From positions 1-34,067 of the forward strand of contig NZ_SBEF01000008.1 in assembly GCF_004011885.1 (NCBI RefSeq): DNA of 34,067 bases, in the 5' to 3' direction. Source of the DNA: Serratia microhaemolytica. GTDB lineage: Bacteria; Pseudomonadota; Gammaproteobacteria; Enterobacterales; Enterobacteriaceae. Of this stretch, positions 24,893 to 34,067 are shown piece by piece (within the stretch, counting starts at the first letter, position 1; each line of letters starts with the position of its first letter). The notes beneath the pieces were generated by a model, which had not been told where the DNA came from, did not search any database, and worked only from the letters and a program-made list of their open reading frames with translations. The translations under genes were made by a program, and so were the position numbers.

Positions 24893-26197
24893 TCAGTGCA
24901 TCTTCAATCTTGGCCGGATTACCCGGTTAATGCCACCAACCAGCATCATCAGGCCAGTTTTGGTGTAACCATGTAACGCCACCTGATGCATTCGATACAG
25001 TGAGATATAGACTGCACGCGCAATACGCCCCTCAACCATCATTGAACCACGCATCAGGTTGCCCATTAAGCTGCCTACGGTACTAAAACGCGACAGCGAT
25101 ACCAGCGAACCATGATCTTTGTAGACATAGTGCTTCAGCGGCTGATTGTTGATTTGTGCCAAGATATTTTTAAAACACAGCGTCGCCATTTGATGCGCCG
25201 ACTGCGCACGCGGCGGCACAAAACCCCCCTCTTCACGTGGGCAACTGGCACAATCACCAATAGCAAAAATGTCAGCATCACGTGTCGTCTGTAGCGTTGG
25301 CAACACCAGTAACTGGTTGATACGATTGGTTTCCAGCCCGGCAATCTCCTTCATAAAATCAGGAACTTTAATGCCAGCGGCCCAAACCATCAGATCGGCA
25401 TCAATAAATTCACCGCTCTTAATATTCAAACCATTCTCATTGGCGCTCACCACCATGGTATTGGTCAACACCCGAACCCCAAGTTGTACCAATTCGGAGT
25501 GGGCGGCAGCGGAGATACGTGTCGGTAATGCTGGCAAAATACGCTCACCCGCTTCAACCAAGGTGACTTTCAATGCGTGGCTGTCCAGGCCTTCAAATCC
25601 GTAGCTATGCAGTTGTTTCACCGCATTATAGAGTTCTGCAGACAACTCGACGCCAGTCGCACCAGCACCGACAATTGCGATGTTAACGCTCTTCTTCTCT
25701 GTAGCGTGGGCGGAAAACTTGAGAAACAGGTTCATCATTTCATTATGGAAACGGTGTGCCTGATCTGGGCTATCCAAAAAGATACAGTGCTCTTTGACCC
25801 CAGCAGTAGAAAAATCATTTGAAACACTACCCAGCGCCATTACCAGTGTGTCATACGGCAACGTGCGCTCAGGCACCAGTTCATCACCATGCTCATCACA
25901 AATTTGCTTAAGTTGAATGGTTTTATTTTCACGGTCGATATTGATTAACGACCCAAGCTGGAAGTGAAAATGGTGATTACGTGCATGGGCAAGGTAGTTG
26001 AGAGCATCAACGCCATCATCCAAAGATCCGGTGGCGACTTCATGTAGCAACGGTTTCCACAAGTGGCTATGGTTGCGGTCTACCAGGGTGATATCCGCTT
26101 TGTTCCTACGGCCCAATTTGTGCCCTAAACGGGTTGCCAGTTCCAGACCACCAGCGCCCCCACCAACAATAACGATTTTTTTCTTTGGCGTTGTCAA
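24893..26197 (-). CDS. ndh: NADH dehydrogenase II (NADH:quinone oxidoreductase)
   Basis: A 434-aa flavoprotein, exactly the E. coli length, passing electrons from NADH to quinones without proton pumping. The N-terminal FAD site is [20 protein letters not shown] and a second dinucleotide site is [19 protein letters not shown] near the middle. [21 protein letters not shown] and the amphipathic C-terminal membrane-binding region are also recognisable. The start is taken as TTG at 26197, behind GGGGG, because homology begins at TTPKKKIV and the E. coli gene also uses TTG. An in-frame TTG seven codons upstream is less likely. The FNR-like box upstream suggests anaerobic repression. Confidence 0.95.
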   Translation of the reverse strand: MTTPKKKIVIVGGGAGGLELATRLGHKLGRRNKADITLVDRNHSHLWKPLLHEVATGSLDDGVDALNYLAHARNHHFHFQLGSLINIDRENKTIQLKQICDEHGDELVPERTLPYDTLVMALGSVSNDFSTAGVKEHCIFLDSPDQAHRFHNEMMNLFLKFSAHATEKKSVNIAIVGAGATGVELSAELYNAVKQLHSYGFEGLDSHALKVTLVEAGERILPALPTRISAAAHSELVQLGVRVLTNTMVVSANENGLNIKSGEFIDADLMVWAAGIKVPDFMKEIAGLETNRINQLLVLPTLQTTRDADIFAIGDCASCPREEGGFVPPRAQSAHQMATLCFKNILAQINNQPLKHYVYKDHGSLVSLSRFSTVGSLMGNLMRGSMMVEGRIARAVYISLYRMHQVALHGYTKTGLMMLVGGINRVIRPRLKMH

Positions 26198-26645
26198 GAT
26201 GCCCCCAAATGCAAGCAATGATTATCAACAGATCAAAGTGAAAACGCCATCAGGAGCCGCTCTCACCTACAAGTTTGCTACCCAATAGCAGGATAGCACG
26301 AGCGGTTATTTGGTCATACCAAATATTGACATACATCAAAATTTTTTTACTGATCGGCACAAAAAAATGGCTTAATGCCCATCCTGGTACTGGTGACTAC
26401 CGCCTCTCGTTTACGCGCTAACACCGATTATTGCTCTGTAACAGCCAGACACCCTGTATTAAAGCAGGGTGAAAAAACCAGTTTCTTTGCATGTAATTGC
26501 GTGATTTAATCCGCAAGCAGTGATTAAGCTATCGTCTAGGCTAGTCTTTTAGCCGTTTCTGTACCGACCATCACTCACCGTGATCAGAAGCACTAAAACC
26601 AAGCCATTTACGCGCGTAATCAACGCGAGATCAGGGAATGTGAAC
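26198..26645. other. Intergenic region between divergent ndh and vgrG
   Basis: About 450 bp that must carry promoters for ndh (minus) and vgrG (plus). It contains an FNR-like dyad (26326-26339) and a hairpin CACCCTG / CAGGGTG (26450-26456 / 26465-26471) followed by an A-run. AGGGA (26633-26637) is the vgrG ribosome binding site. The vgrG island starts somewhere in this gap, but no insertion boundary repeat could be identified. Confidence 0.5.
26326..26339. promoter_or_regulatory. FNR-like binding site upstream of ndh
   Basis: TTGACATACATCAA differs from the FNR consensus TTGAT-N4-ATCAA at one position. It is about 130 bp upstream of the ndh start codon. In E. coli FNR represses ndh in the absence of oxygen, so a site here is expected. 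Confidence 0.5.
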
Positions 26646-29414
26646 ATGAGCACTCAACCCAGTGGATTGCAATTTACCCTCAGCGCCGGTGGCCAACCGG
26701 CAGGCACCTTCGCGGTGGTCGATTTCACCCTTAACGAACACTACTCCTCGCTGTTTGAACTGGAACTTAACCTCGCCAGCGCCAACCCGGCGGTTGATTT
26801 TGATGCCGTGCTTGATCGCGGTGCCACACTCTCGGTCTGGCGTGACGGCGTGCTACAACGCGCGGTTTCCGGCATCGTCACCTGCTTTCAACAGGGTGAC
26901 ACCGGCTTCCAGCAAACCCGCTACCGCATGTCCGTGCGCCCCAGCCTGTGGCGCTTGGGCTTGCGCCGCAACTCACGTATCTTCCAGCTTGAAACCATCG
27001 AACAGATCATCAGCAAGCTGCTGCGTGAAGCACAAATCGTCGACTACGCCTTCGGTCTGCGCCACCCGCACCCGGCGCGCGAATTCTGCGTGCAGTACCA
27101 AGAGACCGACCTTGAGTTTATCCAGCGCCTAACCGCCGAAGAGGGCATCTTCTACTATTTTGAGTTCAACCAAGGCCGCCATACCGTAGTGTTTGCCGAT
27201 GACTGCGGCATCATCCGGAAAAAAACCAGCCTGCCGTACAACCCGAACGTCGCCGCACAAGCGCAAGAGCTGTGTGTCAACAGCTTTATCTGTAGCGCCC
27301 AAGTGCGCCCCGCCGTGGTACAAATGAAGGATTACACCTTCAAAAACCCGCGCTGGGATGCGACATTCAGCCAACAAGCCAGCGGTGAAATCGCTCAGCG
27401 TCGTAGTTACCAACAGTTTGATTTTCCTGGTCGCTTCAAAGATCAGCAGCACGGCAAAGATTTCACCCGCTACCGGCTGGAGGCGCTGCGCAACGACGCC
27501 CGTTTGGGGCGCGGCCACAGCAACGACTTCCGCCTGCAACCCGGCATTCTCCTGACGCTGAGCCAGCACCCGCGCGCCGACCTGAACTGCGCCTGGCAAC
27601 TGATCGCCACCCGCCACAGCGGCCAACAGCCGCAAGCCATGGAACAAGAAGCCGGCGAGCAAGGCACCCACCTGAATACCGAGTTCCAATTTATCCCGCG
27701 TAGCCAAACCTGGCGGCCAACGCCACTGCCGAAACCGGTCATCGACGGGCCACATCTGGCCAACGTGGTTGGCCCCGGCAACGAAGAGATCTTCTGCGAT
27801 GAACATGGCCGCATCCGCGTGCAGTTCCGTTGGGATCGCTACGGCAACAACGACGACCACAGCTCATGCTGGATCCGCGTCAGCCAACCGTGGGCAGGAC
27901 AAGGCTGGGGCATGATCGCCATCCCGCGCGTTGGCCAGGAAGTGGTGATCCACTTCCTGCACGGCGACCCGGATCAACCGATCGTCACCGGCCGCACCTA
28001 TCACGCGGTCAACCGCGCCGCGCTGAAACTGCCGATGGCGAAGACCCAGATGGTATTGCGCAGCAAAACCCACAAAGGCGAAGGCTACAACGAACTGCGT
28101 TTTGAAGATGCCAAAGGCAGGGAAAGCCTATTCCTGCGTGCCCAGCGCGACATGACCACCCAAGTGCGCAACAACCGAGTGACTGAAGTCGGCGCTAACC
28201 ACATCGAAACGGTGCGACAAAATCAGCAGATTGAAATTGGCCAACATTATCACTTCACCGCGCACGGCAACCACACCCTGACGGTTCAGGGCGATCAACA
28301 CACCGAGATCAACGGCCAACAGCAACGCACGGTACAACAGGTGCTGGAACTGGCCTCGGCGCGCGGCATTCGGCTGGAGAGCGGCGCATCGGCACTGGAA
28401 CTGCACGCCGATGGGCGTATCAGCCTACACGGCAAAAACTTCAACCTCTACGCCACACACAACGGCCAGATCACCGCCAGCCAAGCGCTCGATCTCAACG
28501 ATGAACAGCAGCTTGCCGAAGCCAGCCAATGGATAAAAAATGCGTTGATTGGCCAGCCATTAACGGTCGAAACCGGCACCAATATCACAGCGGAAGCGGC
28601 TGCCACGGCAAGCACCGCAGCGGACGGCGAGCACAACCGCACTGAACCGGCACTGAGCACACTCAACAGCGCAGCGGTGGGTCGATTACTGGCCGCCGGT
28701 GCGCTGTATCACCAAAACCCAGAGACCTTTGCCACTATCGCCGAACAGTTGGGCGGCGAAGCGCTCAGTGCCTATCATAACGACTACCAAGACCCGCGTT
28801 CGAAAGAGTTAATCGGCCAGCTCTCAACCTTGGCCGATTTTGTCCCGGTGGTTGGTGATATTAAGGGCTTTGCTGAAGCGGAAGACACACTCGATTTTCT
28901 CGCCGCCGCTATCGGGGTGATCCCAGTCGTCGGCGACGCCGCTGGCAACGCGCTGAAAGCAGCGAAACAAGCACTGAAAAAAGGCGATGTCGCCGGGGCG
29001 TCGAAGTTGGTTAATCAGGCCAGCAATCAGATCTCGGAATATCTACCTGCTCCTGGGAAAATATCAAGTTCTGGTATTGGGGCTAGTGCTCCATTTACGG
29101 TTAATAAAGCCCAGGTAGGTAAAAAACTTGGAAAGCATGTTGAGGATTTCGGTGGCAACCCCTCGAATCCAGAGGATAGACAGCGAGTATTAGATGTTAT
29201 AAATAACATTGGCTCCAATCCGGATAAAACTGTTCCAGGAAAATTTTCCGGTCAGGGAATTGGTGGTGGAGCTAGTCGTGGAGATGTATTTTTTAGAATA
29301 AAAGGTAATGATGTGGTCGTGACTAAACCTAATGGTAGCTTTATCACTATTCTTAAGGATGGCGTGAGGAACAATACCTCAGTAAACAATGCACTAAGAG
29401 GGAACCCACAATGA
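26646..29414 (+). CDS. vgrG: VgrG spike protein with C-terminal toxin extension
   Basis: A 922-aa evolved VgrG. Residues 1 to about 480 form the gp27/gp5-like core (FTLNEHYSSLFELELNLASA, YQETDLEFIQRLTAEEGIFY, PWAGQGWGMIAIPRVGQEVV, HGDPDQPIVTGRTYH), followed by the beta-helix with repeated short strands to about 620. Residues about 690-800 are a hydrophobic pre-toxin region with two VVGD motifs (FVPVVGDIKGFAEAEDTLDF and GVIPVVGDAAGNAL). The last ~108 residues (from FTVNKAQVGKKLGKH at 817) look like a small toxin, possibly a BECR-fold RNase, which I cannot confirm. GC content falls sharply near base 29040, where the toxin tip begins. The chosen ATG is 8 bp behind AGGGA; a GTG 22 codons upstream is disfavoured. 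The stop overlaps the next gene as ATGA. Confidence 0.93.
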   Translation: MSTQPSGLQFTLSAGGQPAGTFAVVDFTLNEHYSSLFELELNLASANPAVDFDAVLDRGATLSVWRDGVLQRAVSGIVTCFQQGDTGFQQTRYRMSVRPSLWRLGLRRNSRIFQLETIEQIISKLLREAQIVDYAFGLRHPHPAREFCVQYQETDLEFIQRLTAEEGIFYYFEFNQGRHTVVFADDCGIIRKKTSLPYNPNVAAQAQELCVNSFICSAQVRPAVVQMKDYTFKNPRWDATFSQQASGEIAQRRSYQQFDFPGRFKDQQHGKDFTRYRLEALRNDARLGRGHSNDFRLQPGILLTLSQHPRADLNCAWQLIATRHSGQQPQAMEQEAGEQGTHLNTEFQFIPRSQTWRPTPLPKPVIDGPHLANVVGPGNEEIFCDEHGRIRVQFRWDRYGNNDDHSSCWIRVSQPWAGQGWGMIAIPRVGQEVVIHFLHGDPDQPIVTGRTYHAVNRAALKLPMAKTQMVLRSKTHKGEGYNELRFEDAKGRESLFLRAQRDMTTQVRNNRVTEVGANHIETVRQNQQIEIGQHYHFTAHGNHTLTVQGDQHTEINGQQQRTVQQVLELASARGIRLESGASALELHADGRISLHGKNFNLYATHNGQITASQALDLNDEQQLAEASQWIKNALIGQPLTVETGTNITAEAAATASTAADGEHNRTEPALSTLNSAAVGRLLAAGALYHQNPETFATIAEQLGGEALSAYHNDYQDPRSKELIGQLSTLADFVPVVGDIKGFAEAEDTLDFLAAAIGVIPVVGDAAGNALKAAKQALKKGDVAGASKLVNQASNQISEYLPAPGKISSSGIGASAPFTVNKAQVGKKLGKHVEDFGGNPSNPEDRQRVLDVINNIGSNPDKTVPGKFSGQGIGGGASRGDVFFRIKGNDVVVTKPNGSFITILKDGVRNNTSVNNALRGNPQ

Positions 29415-29890
29415 CCCGCTTTAAAAATGAACATGCAGAAATTATAAAATCGATTATAGGTGAAAGTCTATTGGGTATTAATGGGTTGATTTACTGGCTT
29501 GAAGAACCCGATCTCATTCATCCGCAACAGATACAATTTACTTTTTCCAGGGCACAAACTAAGATTAGTTTTCGTTGTGGGATGGATGGTTCAACACTTG
29601 AGTTTACTGATATAGAAATGCAAGAAAGTGATCTTGGAGAATATGGAAGAGAAGTAATTATGAATATTTCTTACACCCCCCATTTTCAACAGTACCTTGG
29701 TCAGGTGTTGTCAGGTTTTTTTGCAATTTACTCTGCGACTGAAAATTCGATTATTGGAATGAAGCTTTGCTTTAAAAATCAGATTAATTTAATTATCTTG
29801 AATACAGGCGATGAGATAAGTATTTTTGATTCTCTATCATTACAGTACGAGAAAGAAGAGAGGATAACTTATATTGATGTCACTATTTGA
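29411..29890 (+). CDS. Putative immunity protein to the VgrG toxin tip
   Basis: A 159-aa, AT-rich gene whose ATG overlaps the vgrG stop (ATGA), so it is translationally coupled to it. The protein is acidic, cytosolic and without signal peptide or transmembrane helix. It has alternating strands and helices (EIIKSIIGESLLGINGLIYW, IQFTFSRAQTKISFRCGMDG). I do not recognise a family. Position, size, low pI and shared base composition with the toxin tip make an immunity role likely. After the stop comes 85 bp with no feature, then an orphan vgrG fragment. Confidence 0.65.
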   Translation: MTRFKNEHAEIIKSIIGESLLGINGLIYWLEEPDLIHPQQIQFTFSRAQTKISFRCGMDGSTLEFTDIEMQESDLGEYGREVIMNISYTPHFQQYLGQVLSGFFAIYSATENSIIGMKLCFKNQINLIILNTGDEISIFDSLSLQYEKEERITYIDVTI

Positions 29891-29975
29891 TTTTTATATG
29901 AGTTAATTTAGTGCTACACGGTGAGTTTATCGGCTGTGTCACAGGCTATATGTATACTGAAGTTTTTCTAGGCTT

Positions 29976-30198
29976 ACCGACAGGAACCCGGCTACATTTA
30001 CCACTATCGCCGAACAGTTGGGCGGTGAGGCGCTAAGCACTTATCATGCTGATTACCAAGACCCGCGCTCTCAGAAGGTCATCAGCCAGCTCTCAATCTT
30101 GGCCGATTTTGTCCTGGTGGTCGGTGATATTAAAGGCTTTGCCGAAGCGGAAGACACGTTCGATTTTCTCGCTGCCGCGACTGCTGTGATGTTGATGG
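29976..30198 (+). pseudogene. Orphan fragment of a vgrG pre-toxin region
   Basis: Bases about 29976-30192 align with 28711-28925 inside vgrG, covering FATIAEQLGGEALSAYH through DFLAAAIGVIP. The fragment reads EQLGGEALSTYHADYQDPRS and LADFVLVVGDIKGFAEAEDT, with substitutions but one open frame through the matching part. It has no start, no spike and no toxin tip. Beyond it the frame runs into the 3' end of menE on the other strand. It is best read as the leftover of a displaced toxin cassette, consistent with recombination at the shared pre-toxin sequence. Confidence 0.8.
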
Positions 30199-31596
30199 TC
30201 AATCCATCCGCGAGCCTAGCGCTAACTGCGTGGCAGCCCACTGCTGCACTCGATAGCGTGCGATTTTGAGTGTACCGTTTCGCAATTCAGCCGGTAGCGG
30301 TAACAACGCAATCGGGCGCTGAAAGTTCGTCAACCGTGACTGTGCCCAGTGCAGTAGTCCAGCCAGTGATAGCTCACCTTGCCACTCGGCCACGGCCACC
30401 GGCCGCTGACCAAATTCGATATCATTCACCGGCACGATGATCACCTGTCGGATTTGCGGATGTGCTGCCAATTCACGTTCAATCATCTCCGGTTGTACTC
30501 CCTCTGCGCCAGAAAAGAACAGATTGTCCAGACGTCCTAACAGACTCAACTCGCTGTGAACCAAACTGCCGCGATCTCGGCTATGGAACCAGCCTTGGCG
30601 ATCTACCATCGGGCGCAACTGCCCCTGTTTCCAATACCCCGCAGCCAAACTGGCTGAACGGATCCACACCTCTTGATCAACCAGACGCAGTTGATAGCCA
30701 GCCAGTGGTTCACCGACACTCGCGTGTGCATCCGCACGTTTCATGCACACAGTAGAGGCCAGCTCAGTTAGCCCATAACCACACCAACAGGCAATACCGC
30801 GCTGTTCAGCTTGCTGTGTTAATTCAAGCGGGATCTGTGCTCCTCCCAATAGCACCTGCTTTAAACCAGGTACGGCTGACGGTTGTGCAAGTAGACGCCA
30901 TAACTGCGTTGGCACCAATGAAGCATGACTACAGCCCGCTAACGCCGTCAACAAGGGTTGCCGTTGACGCAACACCAGTTGCGCGCCCACCGATAGCCAA
31001 CGCCAGATAATTGCTTGGCCAGAAATATGGAACAGCGGTAACGATAGCAGCCAACGATCGTCCGCTTGAAAGGTGAACCGTTGTAGCACAGCATCGGCAC
31101 TGCGTAGGTGTGCGTGATAACTATGCGCTGCTGCCTTAGGCAAACCGACCGAACCAGAGGTCAGTGTCAGTGTTGCTAGACGTGTAGGCTGCCACTCAAG
31201 CTGTGCGATAGTCGAGCATCCAGCTGGCTCCATCGATAGCCGGGTGACCGTTGCAGGTAGCGTTGATGGTGTCTCGATGGCAACAACCGCAGTGATCGGT
31301 AAATCCTGCCACAGCGCGTTGAGTATCGAGCCAGGCAATTCCGGGTTGAGCGGTAGTACCAGAGCACCACACTGTAACAGCGCCAGATAGGCCAATAACT
31401 GTGTGTAGCTATTGTGACCATGTAGCGCAATCACCTGGCCAGGCTCGACCCGCTGCTGATAAAAGCCTGTAGCCAGTCGATCAATCTGCTGCTGTAAGCT
31501 CAGCCAACTGACTGGCTGCTGTTGATCGAGTAATGCGGTTGCTTGTGGGCGTTGTGCTGCCCAGTAGCGCCAGGGCCAATCGGTTAACGCTGCCAT
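30199..31596 (-). CDS. menE: o-Succinylbenzoate-CoA ligase
   Basis: A 465-aa acyl-CoA synthetase activating o-succinylbenzoate with ATP and CoA in menaquinone synthesis. The P-loop is [15 protein letters not shown], where Val150 replaces the usual Thr of TSGSTG. Other motifs are [36 protein letters not shown] and the hinge [20 protein letters not shown]; the C-terminal lysine motif is [10 protein letters not shown]. It overlaps menC by 13 bp and ends the operon. The final codons directly abut the vgrG remnant on the opposite strand, so no native downstream region remains. Confidence 0.94.
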   Translation of the reverse strand: MAALTDWPWRYWAAQRPQATALLDQQQPVSWLSLQQQIDRLATGFYQQRVEPGQVIALHGHNSYTQLLAYLALLQCGALVLPLNPELPGSILNALWQDLPITAVVAIETPSTLPATVTRLSMEPAGCSTIAQLEWQPTRLATLTLTSGSVGLPKAAAHSYHAHLRSADAVLQRFTFQADDRWLLSLPLFHISGQAIIWRWLSVGAQLVLRQRQPLLTALAGCSHASLVPTQLWRLLAQPSAVPGLKQVLLGGAQIPLELTQQAEQRGIACWCGYGLTELASTVCMKRADAHASVGEPLAGYQLRLVDQEVWIRSASLAAGYWKQGQLRPMVDRQGWFHSRDRGSLVHSELSLLGRLDNLFFSGAEGVQPEMIERELAAHPQIRQVIIVPVNDIEFGQRPVAVAEWQGELSLAGLLHWAQSRLTNFQRPIALLPLPAELRNGTLKIARYRVQQWAATQLALGSRMD

Positions 31597-32570
31597 ACCA
31601 ATTCCAGGCTGTCAGTTTGCCAAAGCGGTAATTCACTGCCCGGCCACGCACGCAGCAGTTGTGCCTGCATCAGATCCAGCGTATCCAGCCCCGGAACGGT
31701 GCCGGGCGTTAGCCAGTGCGCTAACCGCGCTAACTGGGTTAGCCCCAAGCTTGATTCGAGACTGGAACTGATCACCGCCACCAACCCTGCCTGTTGTGCC
31801 TGTGTGATCAGTTCACCACAGCGCGCCAAACTTCCCACCAGCGTAGGTTTAATCACCAGTGCTGCTACGCCCGGCTCCGCTGCCACCACAAAATCAGCCT
31901 CTCGCACGCTCTCATCCCAGGCAATCGCGATACCGCTGGCTTGGGCAAACTGGCGCGATTCGTCGCGCGTCTGGCACGGTTCTTCGAGAAAAGCGATGCG
32001 GTCTCGCCATTGTGGATTGATATACTTGGCAAAGGCATCCGCTTTAGCGCGTGTCCAACTGCGGTTAGCATCCAGTCGCAATCTCAGATCAGGCAGTGCT
32101 TCCAGCAGCAAGTTGACCACGATGCCATCACGCACCGCTTCGTACAGCCCAACTTTCACTTTGGCCACTTTTTCACCCGGTAACGCAGCCAAGCGAGCAA
32201 ACAGTTCGTCCGGATCCCCACTGCACAGTGGTGCTTTGCGGTGATCCGCCGCCAGCGGCAACTCACCCGCCAGTTCGGCCAGCGCACAACTGCTGCCAAA
32301 TGCCACCGAAGGCCAGGCTGTCGCTGGCTCTGATGCTCCCGCCAACCAATCCGCTAGCCAAACTAACGTGGCACTCTGCGCCTGCTCCAGGGTTTCATGG
32401 CTAAATTCTGGCAGCGGAGCGATCTCCCCCCACCCCTGCTGTTCACCTTGGCGTAGCTGGAGTAGTAATCCGGTTCGGGTTTTCAGGCGCTGATGGCGCA
32501 ATACCACACCGGCCTCCATCGGCAATTGATAGCGGTAGAGCACTGCTTGGCGCGTTGGGTTGGTCATCAT
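31584..32570 (-). CDS. menC: o-Succinylbenzoate synthase
   Basis: A 328-aa enolase-superfamily enzyme dehydrating SHCHC to o-succinylbenzoate in menaquinone synthesis. The catalytic Lys is in [13 protein letters not shown]. The metal ligands are in LRLDANRSW (Asp), AFLEEPC (Glu) and IAWDES (Asp), and the second Lys is in [10 protein letters not shown]. Length is close to E. coli MenC (320 aa). Start: two adjacent ATG codons (32570 and 32567) precede [10 protein letters not shown]; the first overlaps the menB stop. It overlaps menE downstream, so menB-menC-menE are likely coupled. Confidence 0.95.
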   Translation of the reverse strand: MMTNPTRQAVLYRYQLPMEAGVVLRHQRLKTRTGLLLQLRQGEQQGWGEIAPLPEFSHETLEQAQSATLVWLADWLAGASEPATAWPSVAFGSSCALAELAGELPLAADHRKAPLCSGDPDELFARLAALPGEKVAKVKVGLYEAVRDGIVVNLLLEALPDLRLRLDANRSWTRAKADAFAKYINPQWRDRIAFLEEPCQTRDESRQFAQASGIAIAWDESVREADFVVAAEPGVAALVIKPTLVGSLARCGELITQAQQAGLVAVISSSLESSLGLTQLARLAHWLTPGTVPGLDTLDLMQAQLLRAWPGSELPLWQTDSLELVWQR

Positions 32571-33424
32571 GGGTTACGTTTGAATTTGCTAAAGTCTGGT
32601 TGGCGTTTTTGATTAAACGCATTGCGCCCTTCCTGCCCCTCTTCGGTCATGTAGAACAGCATCGTCGCGTTACCGGCTAACTCCTGTAATCCTGCCTGAC
32701 CATCGCAATCGGCATTCAGTGCTGCTTTCAAACAGCGCAGTGCCATTGGGCTGTTCTGCAACATTTCGCGACACCAGCGCACTGTCTCACGCTCTAGCTG
32801 TGCCAACGGAACCACGCAATTCACCAGCCCCATATCCAGTGCAGCAGCAGCATCATACTGGCGGCATAAGAACCAGATCTCACGCGCCTTCTTTTGCCCG
32901 ACAATACGTGCCATGTAGGATGCGCCCCAGCCCCCATCGAACGAGCCAACTTTCGGCCCTGTTTGACCAAAAACAGCGTTATCCGCCGCGATAGTCAGAT
33001 CACACATCATATGCAGTACATGCCCGCCACCAATCGCATAACCGGCTACCATCGCCACTACTGGTTTTGGACAGGTGCGGATCTGACGCTGAAAGTCGAG
33101 CACATTCAGGTGATGGGTGCCACGCTGATCCAGATAGCCACCGTAATCACCTCGTACTTTCTGATCCCCCCCTGAACAGAACGCTTGTTCACCCGCACCG
33201 GTCAAAATGATGGTGCCGATCTGCTCGTCATAACGTGCATCGGCCAGCGCTTCGAGCATCTCTTTTACTGTATGTGGCCGGAAGGCATTACGAACCTGTG
33301 GACGATTAATGGTAATTTTGGCAATGCCATCCGCCGATTTGTGGTACAGGATATCGTCAAAATTGGTGCCAGATGGTTGCCACTCAATCGCGGCATACAG
33401 TTGTTGTTCATTCGGGTACAGCAT
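32567..33424 (-). CDS. menB: 1,4-Dihydroxy-2-naphthoyl-CoA synthase
   Basis: A 285-aa crotonase-family enzyme, identical in length to E. coli MenB, that closes the naphthoquinone ring of o-succinylbenzoyl-CoA. Signature segments are [36 protein letters not shown], the oxyanion region [40 protein letters not shown] and the C-terminal [12 protein letters not shown]. The near-invariant C-terminus strongly suggests an enterobacterial host. Its start overlaps the end of menH by 17 bp. Confidence 0.97.
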   Translation of the reverse strand: MLYPNEQQLYAAIEWQPSGTNFDDILYHKSADGIAKITINRPQVRNAFRPHTVKEMLEALADARYDEQIGTIILTGAGEQAFCSGGDQKVRGDYGGYLDQRGTHHLNVLDFQRQIRTCPKPVVAMVAGYAIGGGHVLHMMCDLTIAADNAVFGQTGPKVGSFDGGWGASYMARIVGQKKAREIWFLCRQYDAAAALDMGLVNCVVPLAQLERETVRWCREMLQNSPMALRCLKAALNADCDGQAGLQELAGNATMLFYMTEEGQEGRNAFNQKRQPDFSKFKRNP

Positions 33425-34067
33425 GTTTGCTTCCTATCTCATCAAAAAAGGTCTCTAACAGCGCAGTAAAAGCCGCCGGATTGCTCAGATGCACATTGTG
33501 CCCAGCCGCCGCTACAGAGCACAATGGTAATTTAGCCTGCTGTGCCAATGCCAAAAATTTGGCGTCCTGCGCACCGCATATCAGCCGTAGTGGCCGTGTG
33601 AGCTGTCGCAGTTTCGGCACTAACCAGGGTTGCCGCCCCAATGAGGTGGCTTCCAGCATGTCAGCGACTGCTGCCCCGTGATTTTTCAACCGGCTAGCAA
33701 TTAACTGTTGCCGTTGTGCTACAGTCAGCGAGGCGAAAACCGCCTGTTGGTACCAGTGTGGCAACAGTTGCGAGAGCGGCTGAGAACGGAAACGTTGCGC
33801 CCAGTCGGCATCATGTTGGCAACGCTGCTGGCGCAATTGCGGTTGTGCGATCCCCGGGTGCCCACCTTCAACCACCAGCCCCAGCAGCCCGGCAGACTGC
33901 CCGTGACAGGCATGATACATGGCGATACGTCCACCCAGCGAATAACCAATTAACCAATAGCGCTCAATTCGGTGCTGTCTGAGTGTCGCCAGTAACTGTT
34001 GGCTAACATCGTCAAAGCCGTGGCAACGTTGTGTCACTGAGCCGCCGTGGCCAGGGAGATCAACCGC
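33408..34067 (-). CDS. menH: SHCHC synthase MenH, N-terminus outside window
   Basis: The open frame runs to the right edge, so 219 residues plus the stop are visible and the N-terminus is cut. The visible part begins [15 protein letters not shown], the typical oxyanion-side segment of MenH (DLPGHG), and contains the nucleophile elbow [15 protein letters not shown] (GxSxGG). [17 protein letters not shown] (Asp) and [14 protein letters not shown] (His) complete the alpha/beta-hydrolase triad. It removes pyruvate from SEPHCHC to give SHCHC. The order menH-menB-menC-menE equals the E. coli operon, and menD is expected just outside the window. Confidence 0.94.
   Translation of the reverse strand, partial: AVDLPGHGGSVTQRCHGFDDVSQQLLATLRQHRIERYWLIGYSLGGRIAMYHACHGQSAGLLGLVVEGGHPGIAQPQLRQQRCQHDADWAQRFRSQPLSQLLPHWYQQAVFASLTVAQRQQLIASRLKNHGAAVADMLEATSLGRQPWLVPKLRQLTRPLRLICGAQDAKFLALAQQAKLPLCSVAAAGHNVHLSNPAAFTALLETFFDEIGSKHAVPE

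Noticed and set aside
26450..26471. Hairpin CACCCTG/CAGGGTG as an intrinsic terminator
   Set aside because: An A-run rather than a T-run follows on the plus strand, and no gene on either strand ends just before it.
26580..26645. GTG start extending VgrG by 22 residues
   Set aside because: VgrG homology begins at the ATG at 26646, which has a well-placed AGGGA; the extension is basic and unlike the family.
27129..27860. A 243-codon frame antisense to vgrG
   Set aside because: It lies entirely within a well-supported, GC-rich gene and reads as a low-complexity translation of its complement, typical of a shadow frame.
1..34067. CRISPR arrays and tRNA or rRNA genes
   Set aside because: No regularly spaced short repeats, no tRNA cloverleaf or CCA-type ends, and no rRNA-like conserved stretches were seen on reading the intergenic regions.

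Overview
The window looks like a chromosomal segment of a Serratia/Yersinia-like member of Enterobacterales. The housekeeping proteins (MenB, TmaR, Ndh, ThiI, MetE, Dxs) match their enteric counterparts closely in length and motif. The conserved blocks metE/metR, xseB-ispA-dxs, thiI, ndh and menHBCE lie apart in Escherichia coli but are neighbours here, so the chromosome is rearranged relative to that reference. Together with an insertion-sequence remnant, gene scars and strongly mosaic base composition, this would fit a host-associated Serratia-type genome such as the S. symbiotica group. That genus-level call is inference.

Region 1 (1-11.3 kb) is an accessory island. It opens with the 3' end of an IS4-type transposase. 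Three paralogous cassettes follow, each with a DUF4150 (PAAR-like) type VI secretion tip protein carrying a C-terminal GHH-type nuclease toxin, and then a beta-propeller-like protein that is the likely immunity factor. Cassette 1 is complete and also carries a HEAT-like TIGR02270-type protein and a thioredoxin-like protein. In cassette 2 those two genes have shrunk to a scar of about 180 bp left by two deletions. Cassette 3 ends exactly where they would begin. The toxin N-termini are nearly identical and GC-richer; the C-terminal toxin parts and immunity genes are AT-rich and divergent, the usual pattern of polymorphic toxins. Two tandem copies (934 bp period) of a secreted LprI-like lysozyme-inhibitor family protein follow.

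Region 2 (11.4-26.2 kb) is mostly core metabolism. It holds divergent metR/metE with a MetJ-type operator between them; the xseB-ispA-dxs operon (isoprenoids, exonuclease VII); divergent thiI; an orphan lipoprotein; a four-gene MCE lipid-transport operon (STAS-permease, ATPase, MCE protein, PqiC-like lipoprotein); tmaR; and ndh, which has a TTG start and an FNR-like box upstream.

Region 3 (26.3-30.2 kb) is a second type VI island: a vgrG with a C-terminal toxin extension, an overlapping putative immunity gene, and an orphan fragment of a second vgrG pre-toxin region that abuts menE. Region 4 (30.2-34.1 kb) is the menaquinone operon menH-menB-menC-menE on the minus strand, with menH running off the right edge.

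The strongest candidate for an undescribed system is the repeated DUF4150-GHH toxin / beta-propeller immunity module together with its TIGR02270-thioredoxin accessory pair. No other type VI structural genes lie in this window, so these effectors must rely on an apparatus encoded elsewhere.
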